A stretch of DNA of 64,000 nt from Sphagnum compactum (lineage: Eukaryota > Bryophyta > Sphagnopsida > Sphagnales). The notes under the pieces are model-generated. The model was not told where the DNA came from. It saw nothing but the letters and a program-made list of their open reading frames with translations, and ran no database searches. Every line of letters begins with the position of its first letter. Position 1 is the stretch's first letter. The stretch is from contig OZ234497.1 in NCBI GenBank assembly GCA_965153455.1, forward strand, positions 2,108,001 to 2,172,000. Direction: 5' to 3'. Of this stretch, positions 1 to 10,954 are shown piece after piece. The position numbers and the translations under genes are program-made.

Positions 1-439
1 CACAATAGTTGTAATATCCAAGGGATAGTTGCATAACAGTTGTAAATGAATTGTTTTTTGAGTTTTAGTTGTAAGGTAGTGTGGTTTCGACAAATGCAAT
101 TTCTCATAGGGACATCGCCCTGATTTGAGTTAATGTTGGAAAATCAAACATTTTCATTTGGAAAGGAAAGTTGTAATGATGAAGGAAGAACAAGAAAAAC
201 CCATTATAGGGTTTTGAAGAGGCGTAAATTCTTATTCACTTTGACCTTAATAAATGGCCTTCATATGCAATAGACTTCAAGCTCATGCTTAGGATCTTAG
301 AGGAGCAACAAGTCCAATTACATACCCAATCTCGCAAAACAAATGATATAACATGTAATTTGTTTTTGCTCGTGTTCACAAAAGACCAAAGCTTAATTAT
401 TACTTAATTCAAGAAATGAGATGGTATTTTCATCTACAT
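1..439. other. Left edge, no gene recognised
   Basis: AT-rich sequence with many stop codons in all frames. The word 'agttgta' or 'agttgca' recurs in the first 90 bases. Similar words occur around the CACTA element near 45.6-46.9 kb and at 47.8-48.1 kb, so this edge may be transposon-derived. I see no coding exon. Confidence 0.5.
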
Positions 440-2480
440 ACATTGAAAAATTAGGTCAAGTCTACTTGATTTCTACTAGGAATTATATGACTTGAAGGGG
501 GAATTTGAAGGGAACAAAACATTGAGGAGGGAAATTTTGGATTATCTATCTTCAAAGTTTTTTGCTCTTACGAATAACAAATTGGCAACCCTAATCATGA
601 AAGATGAATTGATCTTGGTCGCCAAGAGGATGGCATGAAACAAAACACTAGGTTTTGATTAAATTATAGTGAAGTTCTTCACAATGTTTTGGGAAGTAAT
701 AAGAGACGATTATTTCAAAATGATCCAAACATCAATATAGAAAAGGTTACTTCCCAAGGGCATCGCAAAAGGTATTATCGCCTTCATACATAAGGCAATA
801 GAAGTGAATGATCTACTTAATTGGAAACCTATAACCTTGCTTAATGTGATGCACACAATATATGCAAAAGCCTTACAACACAAACTTACTAATTTTGATG
901 GAAATCATTCATCTTAATCAAATTGCCATCTTTTTTTTTTGCTATATCTTGGAAAATGTTTATCCTTCTTAGGAATGAAATGACATGTTATGTTACTTAA
1001 ACTTGATTTTGCAAGAGCATATGACAAGGTCTCTTGGGATTTTTTGTTTGGAGCGATGAAAGCTTTTGGGATGGCAAAGGAGTTTATACATATAGTTCAC
1101 ATATTTTTCTTGGAAGCGGAAGTAATTGTGAATTTAATGGCACCACATTATTTTGAAATGGATGACATATTGTTCCATATCTCTTCATTTTGGTTGGAGA
1201 AGCTCTCAATGTGTACTAGTTTAAAAAGATGTGGAAAATTTTAAAAAATTGAGGGGTCATATATGTTATTTGATTAGGCTAACCAACATGTGATCTCTCA
1301 ACATGCAAATGACACATTGTTCACCATTAGAAGGGAAGAGAAGATCATCAATATTATGATCCACTTACTCCAAAGGTTCAAAGTAACATCCCCATGATGT
1401 CATTCTTTGTATATTTTAGGAAGCACATGAAATAAAAGGGTATTTTTTAGTTTGTTATGAAATAATGACATATTCTAAGCATATTTTTAAATATTATAGT
1501 TTGAATATATTTTCATAGTGAATTAGAAACACCTCATTTACATTGAAATAAATTATAAATTATATGTTTTTTCAATGAGTTGCACCTTTTTTTTTTGCAC
1601 ATCATTTGGAATAAAATGGAAGTGACCTCCCCAAGGTAGCATAAGGGCTTGAGATCAATGATAAAAAAATTTAGTATATTGACAAAGCTTTGAAGGAGCT
1701 AGATGAGAAGACTTGACATTTGCTTTGGTTTGGGCATGAAACAAAGATTTGTCCAAGCTCATAGGGACCCCTTTTGATCTATGTATTGATACATTAAACA
1801 TTAATAAGTTCCTTTTAGACAAGAAAGAAAAGAAATTAAAATATTGGTCAACCACTAGACTTTCATTTGTTAGCAAGAAGGGCATTCATTGTCAATGTGT
1901 TCTTTTAATGACCTTGTGATACGTCCTATCAATTTGTGCAAGGTCTAAGATGACAATAAAAAAGGCCATGATTATGATTAAGAATTCTCTATGCTTAGGG
2001 AGTGAGTTTTGGACTTCAAGTTAAATCAAATAGACAAATTATTGTCTTAAGTGCAAAAAAGGAGGAATCGGTTCCATTTTGAATGAAGTGGATCTTTCTT
2101 GCCTTCCAACTAGGGGAGTCTAACTTAAATTGTTTTTGGTGCCAAATTGGATTCTTGATGCACAAAAGGTGATTGTTAGATATGCAATGGAGCTTTTGTT
2201 AGGGACACAAACAATTGCCAAGATCAATGGTTTTGGAATAAAATTACTAAATCTTGGAAACACATGTTGACGAAATTAAATTATTCAAAATCCTATAACT
2301 TTTTTCTATTCTCCATTGTAATTTATGGTGGACCTTGACGTTCCACACCTCAAGGTTTGGTTGGTTAATTGAAAGATGTGCATGTCTTTTCAAAGTTGGG
2401 ATGTGGAAAGTCAAGGATGTTTAGAATTTTGAGATGAATGAGTTTTTGCCATGGAATGTGGTTGTGTAGATATAGAAATT
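440..2480 (+). mobile_element. Decayed LINE (plant L1-like) reverse transcriptase region
   Basis: The plus-strand frames, read across stops and frameshifts, give the ordered signature of a plant LINE reverse transcriptase. Near 720-790 there is LPKGIAKGII. Near 815-890 there is NWKPITLLNV followed by IYAKALQ. At 990-1075 there is LKLDFARAYDKVSWDFLF, the block with the first catalytic Asp. Near 1295-1330 there is QHANDTLF, where an Asn stands in place of the first Asp of the usual YADDT box. Weaker 3'-domain words (LWWTLTF, then a WLIERC-like block) lie near 2320-2420. The longest open frame is only 84 codons, so the copy is dead. The family assignment rests on known LINE motif order. I could not see the 5' end or target-site duplications. 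Confidence 0.85.
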
Positions 2481-3240
2481 AAAACTTGTAAAAATTAGAA
2501 ACTATTCCAAGATAGTGGCAAGTTTGGAAGCCAAATGGGGAAAAAATGATGAAAGAAAAATGTGTACATAGTCCAAGATTGGGTTGGGTTGTTTGATGAA
2601 CAAGGTGAAAACCTTCTTTTGTCTTCTTAGCATCTACCAAGGTTTGCTCACAATATGCCATGGAGATTACAAATGTAGCAATTCCACAAAATATCCCACT
2701 TTTGATAATTGTAAGCCATTTAAGGACACTTACTAAGGTGATTAACATGGACATGCAAACCATAACTTTCATAGGGCATAGGTGACCAATCCATGGACCT
2801 TCAAACCATGTTGTTCATAGGACATAGGTGATCAATCCAAGTTGTGAAAGTCATCAAAGGGGTTCAACAATGATGCTTTGAGATGTATTGTGGCTTGATC
2901 ATATACAATTTGACATGAATTGTTGGGCTTGGGATGATATAAAGGGACTTTTTTGAATATACAATATAGATGGGGAGGAAATTCGTCAAGGCACAAGACA
3001 ACTTGTCAAATTCTATTGCAAAGAAATTGACAAGGTAATTAAAATGAAGGAACATCAAGAAAGTTTTAGAAAGAAAGTTTGTTCATATGGTCTTTATATC
3101 ACAAGGCCATTGTTGTTAACTCATTTTGTTAACACGTGGAATGTTAAGCTTAAGCAACTCATTAGTATTGCTTGTCATTACTATGGCTTATGTGGTCAAG
3201 AAATGTTTTTTGCACAATTTTTATTTATTTATTTATTTGT
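2480..3240. other. Spacer between two LINE-derived blocks
   Basis: AT-rich with no coding exon recognised. A 24-base word, roughly catagg-catagg-tga-caatcca, occurs at about 2770 and again at about 2815 with few differences, which points to a small local duplication. It may be internal LINE sequence too decayed to recognise, or an insertion. Confidence 0.4.
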
Positions 3241-4080
3241 GAGTGTAGTCAAGTAAGACATGTGTGATCTTGGGTTGTAACCATCTTGAATTGGCTTAGA
3301 TGCAACCCTTCTTCCAATTCTTGGATGGGATTGTCTATCTAGGTCAATGCCTTTTTGATGAGAGCTTGCCTAAAATTTTAAAATAGTTTAAAAGCGTTTG
3401 ATGATGTTTTAAGGGTCTTGCGCTTTGGACTATTTGGATGGATCACAACAACAAAGTTTTCAAACATCAAGGGCTTGGAGAGATCACAACTTGGAGTGTA
3501 GTCAAGTAAGACATGTGTGATCTTGGGTTGTCACAATCTTGAATAGGCTTAGATGCAACATTTCTTTCAATCCTTGGATGGGATTGTCTATAGGTCAATG
3601 CCTTTTTGATGAGAGCTTGCTTAAAATTTTCAAGTAGTTTAAAAAAATGTTTGATGATGTTTTAAGGGTCTTGTGCTTTGGACTATTTGGATAGGTCATA
3701 ACAACAAAGTTTTCAAGCATCAAGGGCTTGGAGACCATCACAGCTTCGAGACCATCACATTAGATATTTGGCCTGGCATCACATGATTGATTACACCAGC
3801 ATTGAGTGGAGTCGAACATCAAATTGATTAACAAAGCTACCAAAGAGGCTAAGGAGGAGTTTCTTGTTGAGTTTGATTTCTAGTGCAGGGCTTATTTTGC
3901 TTTTTGCTCCATGATGGAGTTAGAATTAGATGGTGCAACTGGTTGCCTAGGTTGGGTGTCATTAGGTGGTAAATTCCCTCCACCATTGAGTTTGGTTCCC
4001 TTGGGTTGTGTTCCCCTTTTTGCAATGAGGCTTGTCTTCCTTTGTGGCAAAAAAGGAAAATAAAAAAAAAGGAAAAAAGA
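3241..4080 (+). mobile_element. LINE 3' region with a 253-bp tandem duplication
   Basis: Translation of the plus strand shows a LINE C-terminal-like block, ALWTIWMDHNNKVF, near 3425-3470. The block is repeated as LWTIWIGHNNKVF near 3675-3715. The surrounding 253 bases occur twice head-to-tail, at 3241-3493 and from 3494 to about 3745, with scattered point differences and small indels. Downstream (3850-4000) a frame resembling the end of such elements precedes an A-rich stretch at 4050-4085, which may be the poly-A tail. Orientation agrees with the block at 440-2480, so both may belong to one element. Confidence 0.6.
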
Positions 4081-4084
4081 AAAA

Positions 4085-4531
4085 GACTTGGCTTAAATAG
4101 GTACCCTTGGTTATGGAAGCGAGGTATTAGTTTAGGAGAAAATTGGAGTGGTACACACAATGGGAACAATAGAGGAGTGCCCTGCTCCTTAGGCCTTATT
4201 TACCCTACACTAAACTTTGGTTAAAGCTTGGTTAATGATCATTGAAGACCAAACCAATATCCAAAAAATACTTAGGTGCAAAACCCTAAACCCTTATCAA
4301 ATAGTAATGAGTAATCAAATCACCTGTGAGTGGAACACAACAACTACTATGTCACATATATCCAATTTGATTAAAACATTTTTTAGGTCATTTTTGAAAT
4401 AGGTATGACATTGATCACATATAGTTAGTTGTTCATTATTGATAGGTTTGCTAATTATGGGTTTCAATTATGCTAGTTGCAACTACTTAATTAGACAACA
4501 ATAATTATTCTAAATAGTTGTACAAAAATTA

Positions 4532-4569
<38 letters not shown>

Positions 4570-5650
4570 GGTTTGGAAAAAATATGTGCTCAAATGTCAT
4601 TTTCAAATATGACCTAAAAAATATACAAGATATGAAATATGCCTTAACATACATATAATATAATAATTTAAATAGAAAATATTATAAATAAATAAAGAAT
4701 TGGAGCTAGATTAATATATATTCTGCATGAAAGTTGTAATGAGAAAAGGTTTCATACTTCCAATTGTTTTCAGCATGTACACATGTTTAAATCCTTTAAA
4801 AACTTGGATGACAACAATTGTGGACTTTTGGAAAAGTCGAAAACTCAAGAGTTTGGAATACCATGTGTTCCATGAATTTTTAAATAAACATTGGGAATTT
4901 GAAAATAGTGGTGGGATGGAGGGTTGGTAGTCACATAGGTCATGAGTTGATGATGATAAAAAAAAAAAAAAAAAAAAAAATTGAAAATAGTTTTAACGAG
5001 TGTTATGTTATCAACCCCATTATATCAATTTCACTTGGACCACCCTTATCAAACACCACCAAGTTGTGATCAAACCGAGTAGAACTTAATCCAAAGGCTT
5101 ATAAGTAAACACGACCTTAACGACCAAATCATTTGTGAAGTAGAATTCCATTGCCAATATGGAATGAAAGGGGAAATTATGTGTGCAAGAAGAAGAGTGA
5201 AGCCAAGGCATGGGTTGGCTACGTATATAATTTTTTCTTATTTCTTCAATTGTGACCATAGGCCATGCACTCATTCGGTCACAACATCATGTGACATAAA
5301 CACACATAAACTCAAAGCGAAACCATCTTTCGGAAGAAAAGAAAACAAACCAAACATATACCACCTCAAGTAAGTTTGACCAACTTCACATGGTTCAAAA
5401 GATGGGCCCAAAAGAGGTGAAAACACTCGATGGTTTTCATGAATGATGATGGTAAGCCAAATAATAATAAGAATAATAATAATAATAAGGAGAGAGGACT
5501 GGGGGACACATTGGCATTTAGCCACCATATAACAAGAATAGTATAAAATAATGACAAAAATTGAAAATTGACCATTTTCAAATAACTTCTCCCCATGATT
5601 ATGAAGATGGACAAAAGTGTAAAAAGTTGCCTTTTTGAACCCCTTTGAGA

Positions 5651-5681
<31 letters not shown>

Positions 5682-6770
5682 TGTCTCTTCAAATTATTTA
5701 GATACTTGATATATTTGGATGATATATTAGAAAGGGAATAAAATTAAATGCAACTGAAAGAATTTTGAAATGTGGAGTGGACTTTTTCTTTCACAAAATT
5801 TTTAAGATATTATTCTCGCAATCATGTTTTCAAAATAAATAAATAAATGAGAGAAAATAAAAATTTCCTCCAGAAAAAAAAGAAAAGGAAAATCCAAATG
5901 TTTTCCTCATGGATGGAATGATCACTTCCCTCCATTACACTACTTAACATCCATCCGCATCCAAAACGTTGTCGAGATGAGTTAAACTCCAAAAGGGGAT
6001 GTAAGGGGTTGCATGAAACAATCATAAAACATGGGCAGATTTGGCATAAATTTAAATTATTTTTCATTTTGTTGAATTATTGAAAAATGATCACCTCATG
6101 AGCCAAAATTCAAAATTCAACATTCAAAATGAATAAATTATTTGATCTCAATGATATGGCCACACAAGGTGGGATGCAATCAACCTTCCTTTTTCAAGAT
6201 AAAACAATAAAACCTCAAATTTTTTTTCTTACCTTACATTTTATGACATCTTTGGGGACATGTGTTGTCCAATCCATAGGAAATATTTAAAAAGAAAATT
6301 ATAGAAAAAAAATTCAAAAAATCAGAAAAAATCATAGTTGGTGGGGGGGGGGGGGGGGGGGGGGGAGCCTTATGACTTAAATTACTCAAAATTGGTGATT
6401 AAAACAAACATTCATCCAAAAACTTAAACATGAGTGTGTTTTTAAGGTGTACATTATATGCATTCGGATGGAGTATGGCAATTGCTTAAAATGTATCCGA
6501 CTTCTTGTGCCAAAGTTCAAACCTCTACAACATGCCCAAAATCTTCCAACATGTACCACTTGAATATTCGGGAAATACATGCAATATTTTTCTCTCACTT
6601 GCAAAAAACAAGACAAAATCTTTGGGTTGAGTTGTTGACTTGGTCTCTTTGTCTTGGTTCTGCAATGGATTTTCTTTTCTATTTGTGTCCAATAAATAAA
6701 TAAATAAATAAACACATAAAAAAAAGGTAATGAAAACAATATAATAATTTGACCATGCACCAAAAGAAAG
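4085..6770. other. Gene-free stretch with microsatellites and homopolymers
   Basis: No exon or element recognised. It contains a (TG)n(TA)n microsatellite at 4531-4569, a 23-base poly-A at about 4959-4980, an (AAT)n run near 5460-5490, a (GA)n run at 5655-5681 and an unbroken run of 23 G at 6343-6365. Short open frames here are low-complexity. Confidence 0.6.
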
Positions 6771-7188
6771 AGAAAAAAAAATATTTGTGCATTAAATTAA
6801 ACTATGGGCCCGGTCAATTTTCTTTGTGTGAGCGAGAGAATAATAGGCCGTGGACACCCTACTCTCCTAGGTAAGCCCAGCAAGAACGAACTAGCACCCA
6901 TGAACGTACAACGCTGGATGGATGGTGTATGGACAAGAAACAAAATTTTCATTGTATTCCTATCCCATAGCTAACCATGATGGTTAGTTAGCGGAAAATA
7001 GGAGGGTTTATGAGGATAAGTTACCAAGCTAAATTGAAACCTCGGTAACTCAGTTGTGGTTCATCCACAATTGAGGTATAAATGGGTTTTCAATGGATGA
7101 TGTGTTGGTGGGTGCTGAGTCACATAAGTTGGTAATCTAGCCCTCCTTGTCTGAGTCTGGTGAAGGTGATGGATTGACAGCCATAGTG

Positions 7189-7447
7189 GTCACTGGGTAA
7201 AACTTGCCATCCAAAATTTGTGGGAACCCTAGAAGGGGTTAAGTTCTTGCTAGAACTAAAGTCCTTTGAGTAAAGAATTGGCAAACATTCATCCAAAGGT
7301 CATCTAAGAAGGCTTTGAAAAAAAAGTTCTCAAAGTCACTGGCTAAACTTGTCATCCAAAATTTGTGGGAGCCCTAGAAGGTGTTAAAGTTCTGGCTTCG
7401 AAGTCCTTCGAGTAAGAATTGGCAAACATTCATCCAAAGGTCATATA
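7189..7447. repeat. Tandem duplication, about 146-bp period
   Basis: A unit starting gtcactgggtaaaacttgcc at 7189 recurs at 7335 as gtcactggctaaacttgtc. The two share a long block around 'aatttgtgggagccctagaagg', 'aagtccttcgagtaa' and 'ggcaaacattcatccaaagg'. The copies differ by substitutions and a few indels. No coding sense is evident. Confidence 0.75.
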
Positions 7448-7538
7448 AACAATTGTGGAAACAGATGTCCAGGACGTTTTAAAGTGCTTGGATGAAGAAT
7501 TGGGCAGGGTGGCAATGATGTCCACACTATTACCCTAG

Positions 7539-7742
7539 TTAGTACCTTGGCCAATTCGACACTAATTATATTATTTTCCGAAATGTTGAAATTTTCAAAA
7601 ACTATTTCTTCCAAATTAAAAAAATATATATTGTGAAAGATAAGAGTGAATACTTAGGAATATTTCATTTGTCGAAATGAAAATTTCAAAATTAATTAAT
7701 TATTCGACACACACACACGTGTTGAAATGGCCAAGGTACTAA
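7539..7742. mobile_element. MITE-like element, copy 1 (inverted termini)
   Basis: The left end ttagtaccttggccaattcg is the near-perfect reverse complement of the right end, which reads ...ggccaaggtactaa. The match covers about 17-18 of the first 20 bases and continues as gacac/gtgtt. The interior is AT-rich, has no coding frame, and ends with an (AC)n run before the right terminus. Length is about 204 bp. These are the properties of a non-autonomous DNA transposon (MITE). TTA/TAA at the extreme ends is palindromic, so a target duplication cannot be separated from the terminal repeat. Confidence 0.7.
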
Positions 7743-8102
7743 GGCTATTCAAATGAACCACACAAGTATTGTGCCAGAACTGTATCTGTTAGTACAAGAG
7801 ATTGCAAGTTTTGAGTTCTCTTCAGTAAATTGGCACAAAAAAGATTCCCCTTTGAGAAAGGAAGGCACTAACCCTAAACAACATTAAAAAAAAGGGATGA
7901 AGAAAAGGATGAAGAATAGACATCCTTCTTTGGTTTGCGGATGAAATTTGAGCTTCCATTCTAGAGAAATCAAATTGATATCATTGATGAATAAGCTTGA
8001 TTTTAATAAAATGTTTTAGAGAAAAAATAAAATAAAATAAAACAAAAATAAGGGTTGATGTAGTGAAATATTCCAAAAAGGCTTAGAGAACCCCACACCC
8101 CC

Positions 8103-8163
8103 TCAACTCAACTCAACTCAACTCAACCCAACCCAACCCAACCCAACCCCACCCCACCCCACC
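8103..8163. repeat. Graded pentanucleotide satellite
   Basis: Twelve pentamer units run without interruption. The first units are CAACT, the middle ones CAACC, and the last ones CCACC/CCCCA. Each class is contiguous rather than mixed, so the tract looks like stepwise spread of two point changes through an array. Confidence 0.9.
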
Positions 8164-8543
8164 TGAGTGTTGTTAAGTCTGTTGGTGGTAGGTGTGCAGC
8201 AGTGTCAGTTGCCATGTGCTTGCCAACAACCTCAACCCAAAATGATTCGCACCTGATTGCAACTCAAAATGTGGGCATTAGTTTCGAGTTTCTGGCAAAC
8301 AAAAAAACAAAATTTCACACACAAACACACAAAGAAAGAACTCAACTCCCTTCATCAAATTCAATACCTATTGCAATCTAATCAATCAATCACTCAATCA
8401 AATATATCAATCTGAGAACACAATAAAATGCATTTTGGGAATGTCCACCACTCTAGGGCTTCTCGTCCATCATAAAAACACAAGGCGAACATTGTCATGA
8501 ACCTAAACCTATAAAAGATCATTAGGTGTAGGAGGAAGAGGGG

Positions 8544-8655
8544 GTCCTTACACTTACTCTTTAAGGGTAGGTTTTATGCCCATAACCTACTCTTCTTGGG
8601 ATCCTTGCACCTACTCTTTAAGGGTAGATTTTTATCCCCATAACCCACTCTTCTT
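8544..8655. repeat. Tandem duplication, about 56-bp period
   Basis: Two units share ctactctttaagggtaga and cccataacccactcttctt (allowing a few changes): 8544-8598 and 8600-8655. No coding frame. Confidence 0.75.
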
Positions 8656-9015
8656 ATGCCGTTAACCCACCTTAAATCTTCATGGATGTAAGGTGCCCTC
8701 CAAAGACACTAAGAAATTTCTGGGAGTGTTTTAGGATGTGTGCTTGCATGATTTGTTTTGGACTGTGATCCCTCTTTCATCAAAAGTTGTGCACCAAGAA
8801 GCTTGGCTTGTTTTCTCTAAGCCATAGAGCATCATGGTGTGTGTGAAGGTATATATGTATTAGGTAATGGCAATTGGGAGGAGCCAGCAGATCGGGGATC
8901 AGTCGAGTCTGGCCAATAGCCATTATGTGATGTAATGGGATGCTTGGGAGAAATTTTGCCATAGCATTTTGAAACTTTGTAGACTATTGGCTAGAACGCA
9001 TGATTATTCTAATGT

Positions 9016-9200
9016 GGTACCTTGCCAACTTTTGACACTAGTTATATTATTGTCAGAAATGATGAAATTTTGAATTTTGAATTTTGAACGTTTTTTTCAA
9101 AGAATAAAATGTTGGGAAGGAAAGCAGAAAGTCTTTTGGAATAGTTTTTTTTTGTTTTTTTTTTGACATTATCTGCCATTGAAATGTTGAACTTGCCATG
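9016..9200. mobile_element. MITE-like element, copy 2 (decayed right end)
   Basis: The left part (ggtaccttgccaacttttgacactagttatattattgtc..., read in pieces) aligns with the left end of the element at 7541. They share the order taccttg-cc, gacacta-ttatattatt and aaatg-tgaaatttt. The right part contains cattgaaatgttgaacttgcca, which resembles the reverse complement of the terminus but has lost the outer bases. The interior is expanded by poly-T. It is best read as a second, degraded member of the same family. Confidence 0.6.
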
Positions 9201-10950
9201 ATGTTTCAGTATGTACCCGATTGGTCACATGTTCTTGAAAGAGCAAATAACCCTAAGGAACAAAGTGTCTTTCCAATGAAAATTTCATATAAGCAAAGAG
9301 CACAAAGATTATGTGTAGTAGGGTAACACTCCCGGGTGGAGTAGGCATAGGCATAAATGGCTCAAAATCACTCGAGGAGGGCCTTACCCACCCACCCACC
9401 ACCACTTCCTTTACATTCATTCAAATTTCATATATGTACAAAAGTTTGGAAAATTCTCTTTGATTGAAGTTCAGTTCTGTTCAGTTCAGTTAAAATGCGA
9501 CACAATTAAAGTTTGCTTCTTCTTCGTCATAATTGCTGGGACTAATAATTTGAACAAATAATGTTATTTTTCCCACCATAGCCATGCTGAATATATTTAT
9601 GCTTGCACACACAAAAGGGAATTGTGCAATGTGCACACAATCATCTCTGGACACGACACTACTCGTGTTGTGTTGTGTGTCGTGTGGGCTCTGTCTCTAA
9701 GGGAGAGAGAGAGAGAGAATAGCTATGCAATGCAATGAATGATGTTGTTGTTCTCATTTGGTCTCACATTTTTTGAGGAATGTTCATCAGGTGTTATTGT
9801 GAACTGTGGGGTGTGTTCATTTTTGGAGAACTTCATGAAAACATTTCCTATCTTAACTGTTGTGTGGTTTGAACTTACAAACAAAAGGGAGTGAGCCGGT
9901 AGGTGGTATAACGAGCGGCTTGTTTTGTTTTAATCTCATTAACTCCATATAACCACTATTGGGGCTTCTCCACGGTAGGCATAATTGTGTCAAGCTAACA
10001 ACAAAAAAACTATTTTAAATTTAAAAAAAAAAATCCCACCCTTCAACGGCGCATGTCTAATCTTTCAACAATTTATTTTGTTATGAGAAAATAAAAATAG
10101 TTCCTTTCTGTAAAATAAATATTATATTATTATAATAATAATAATAATAATAATAATAATTTTTATAAAAAAAAATATATCCTTTGACAGACTTTGTCTA
10201 TGATTTTTCAAAACAATCATCAATTTCGTGTCAAATTCTTATCGGTTGCATAGTTGATCATTCATGGTTGATGTATGTACGTATGGTGTGCTTCTCTCTG
10301 TGGTGCCTGCACTTGATGTTTCTGTGGTGTTGGTGAGTGCGCAGCTGATGATTTCTGCAGCTTATGTAAGTTGTATGATTTGCACAGTTGGGGGGGGGGG
10401 ACGGGTAGGGGAAAGAAGCCTGACACCTTCCGTGCAATGTAAGTAGTGACTAAGTTATTAGTAGTCTTTGTTGCCGCCTATAATTTCATTACCTGAGTGC
10501 ATTGGAATAAAATAATAATGATAATAACAATAATGTTTTCATAGAACAAACAAACACGTTCTTTTGTTTGTTTTATTAGCGATTCTTTGAGCTTTCCCCA
10601 CTTTAAGTATTTAAATCTAACTTAGGTTCAAAAGAGAGTTAGGCTGTATTATACTTCCACACATCCGTCCCCACCCCAAAACAATAATCAAATTTGGGGT
10701 GCGTAGAAAGAACGCAATTCTCTCCCCCAAGTATTTTAGTCATGTCCTTAATATTTCGGATTACATGACAACCCCACATAAGAAAGAAAGAAAGAATGGA
10801 TGGACAGAAAAAAACAACACACACATAATATAATATCCGTAAGCTACTACCACCACCCTTTTGCTGAAAACTTTTGTTCATCCAATGGAGGCCATCCTAA
10901 AATTACCACCCATTTGCCACTACCTCTTGTTCATCCAATGAGGAAACCCT
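9200..10950. other. Gene-free stretch upstream of the kinase gene
   Basis: Contains a (CCCA)n tract near 9388, a (GA)n run near 9701, an (ATA)n run at about 10129-10160, a run of 11 G at 10390-10400 and an (AAAG)n run near 10781. A strong donor-like GTAAGT occurs at about 10369, after GC-richer sequence (10264-10368). That could be a non-coding upstream exon, but nothing else supports it. Confidence 0.4.
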
Positions 10951-10954
10951 ACAA

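Larger units (their letters stand above)
7743..9015. other. Repeat-rich spacer between the two MITE copies
   Basis: It holds a graded pentanucleotide tract at 8103-8163 and a tandem pair with about 56-bp period at 8544-8655, both listed separately. Around 8760-8960 a short minus-strand frame of 60 codons exists but resembles no protein I recognise. No gene is supported. Confidence 0.5.

Noticed and set aside
8780-8962. Minus-strand 60-codon frame
   Set aside because: No recognisable protein; lies among repeats.
10264-10446. 60-codon frame with a strong GTAAGT donor
   Set aside because: No domain and no matching downstream acceptor; at most a non-coding exon.
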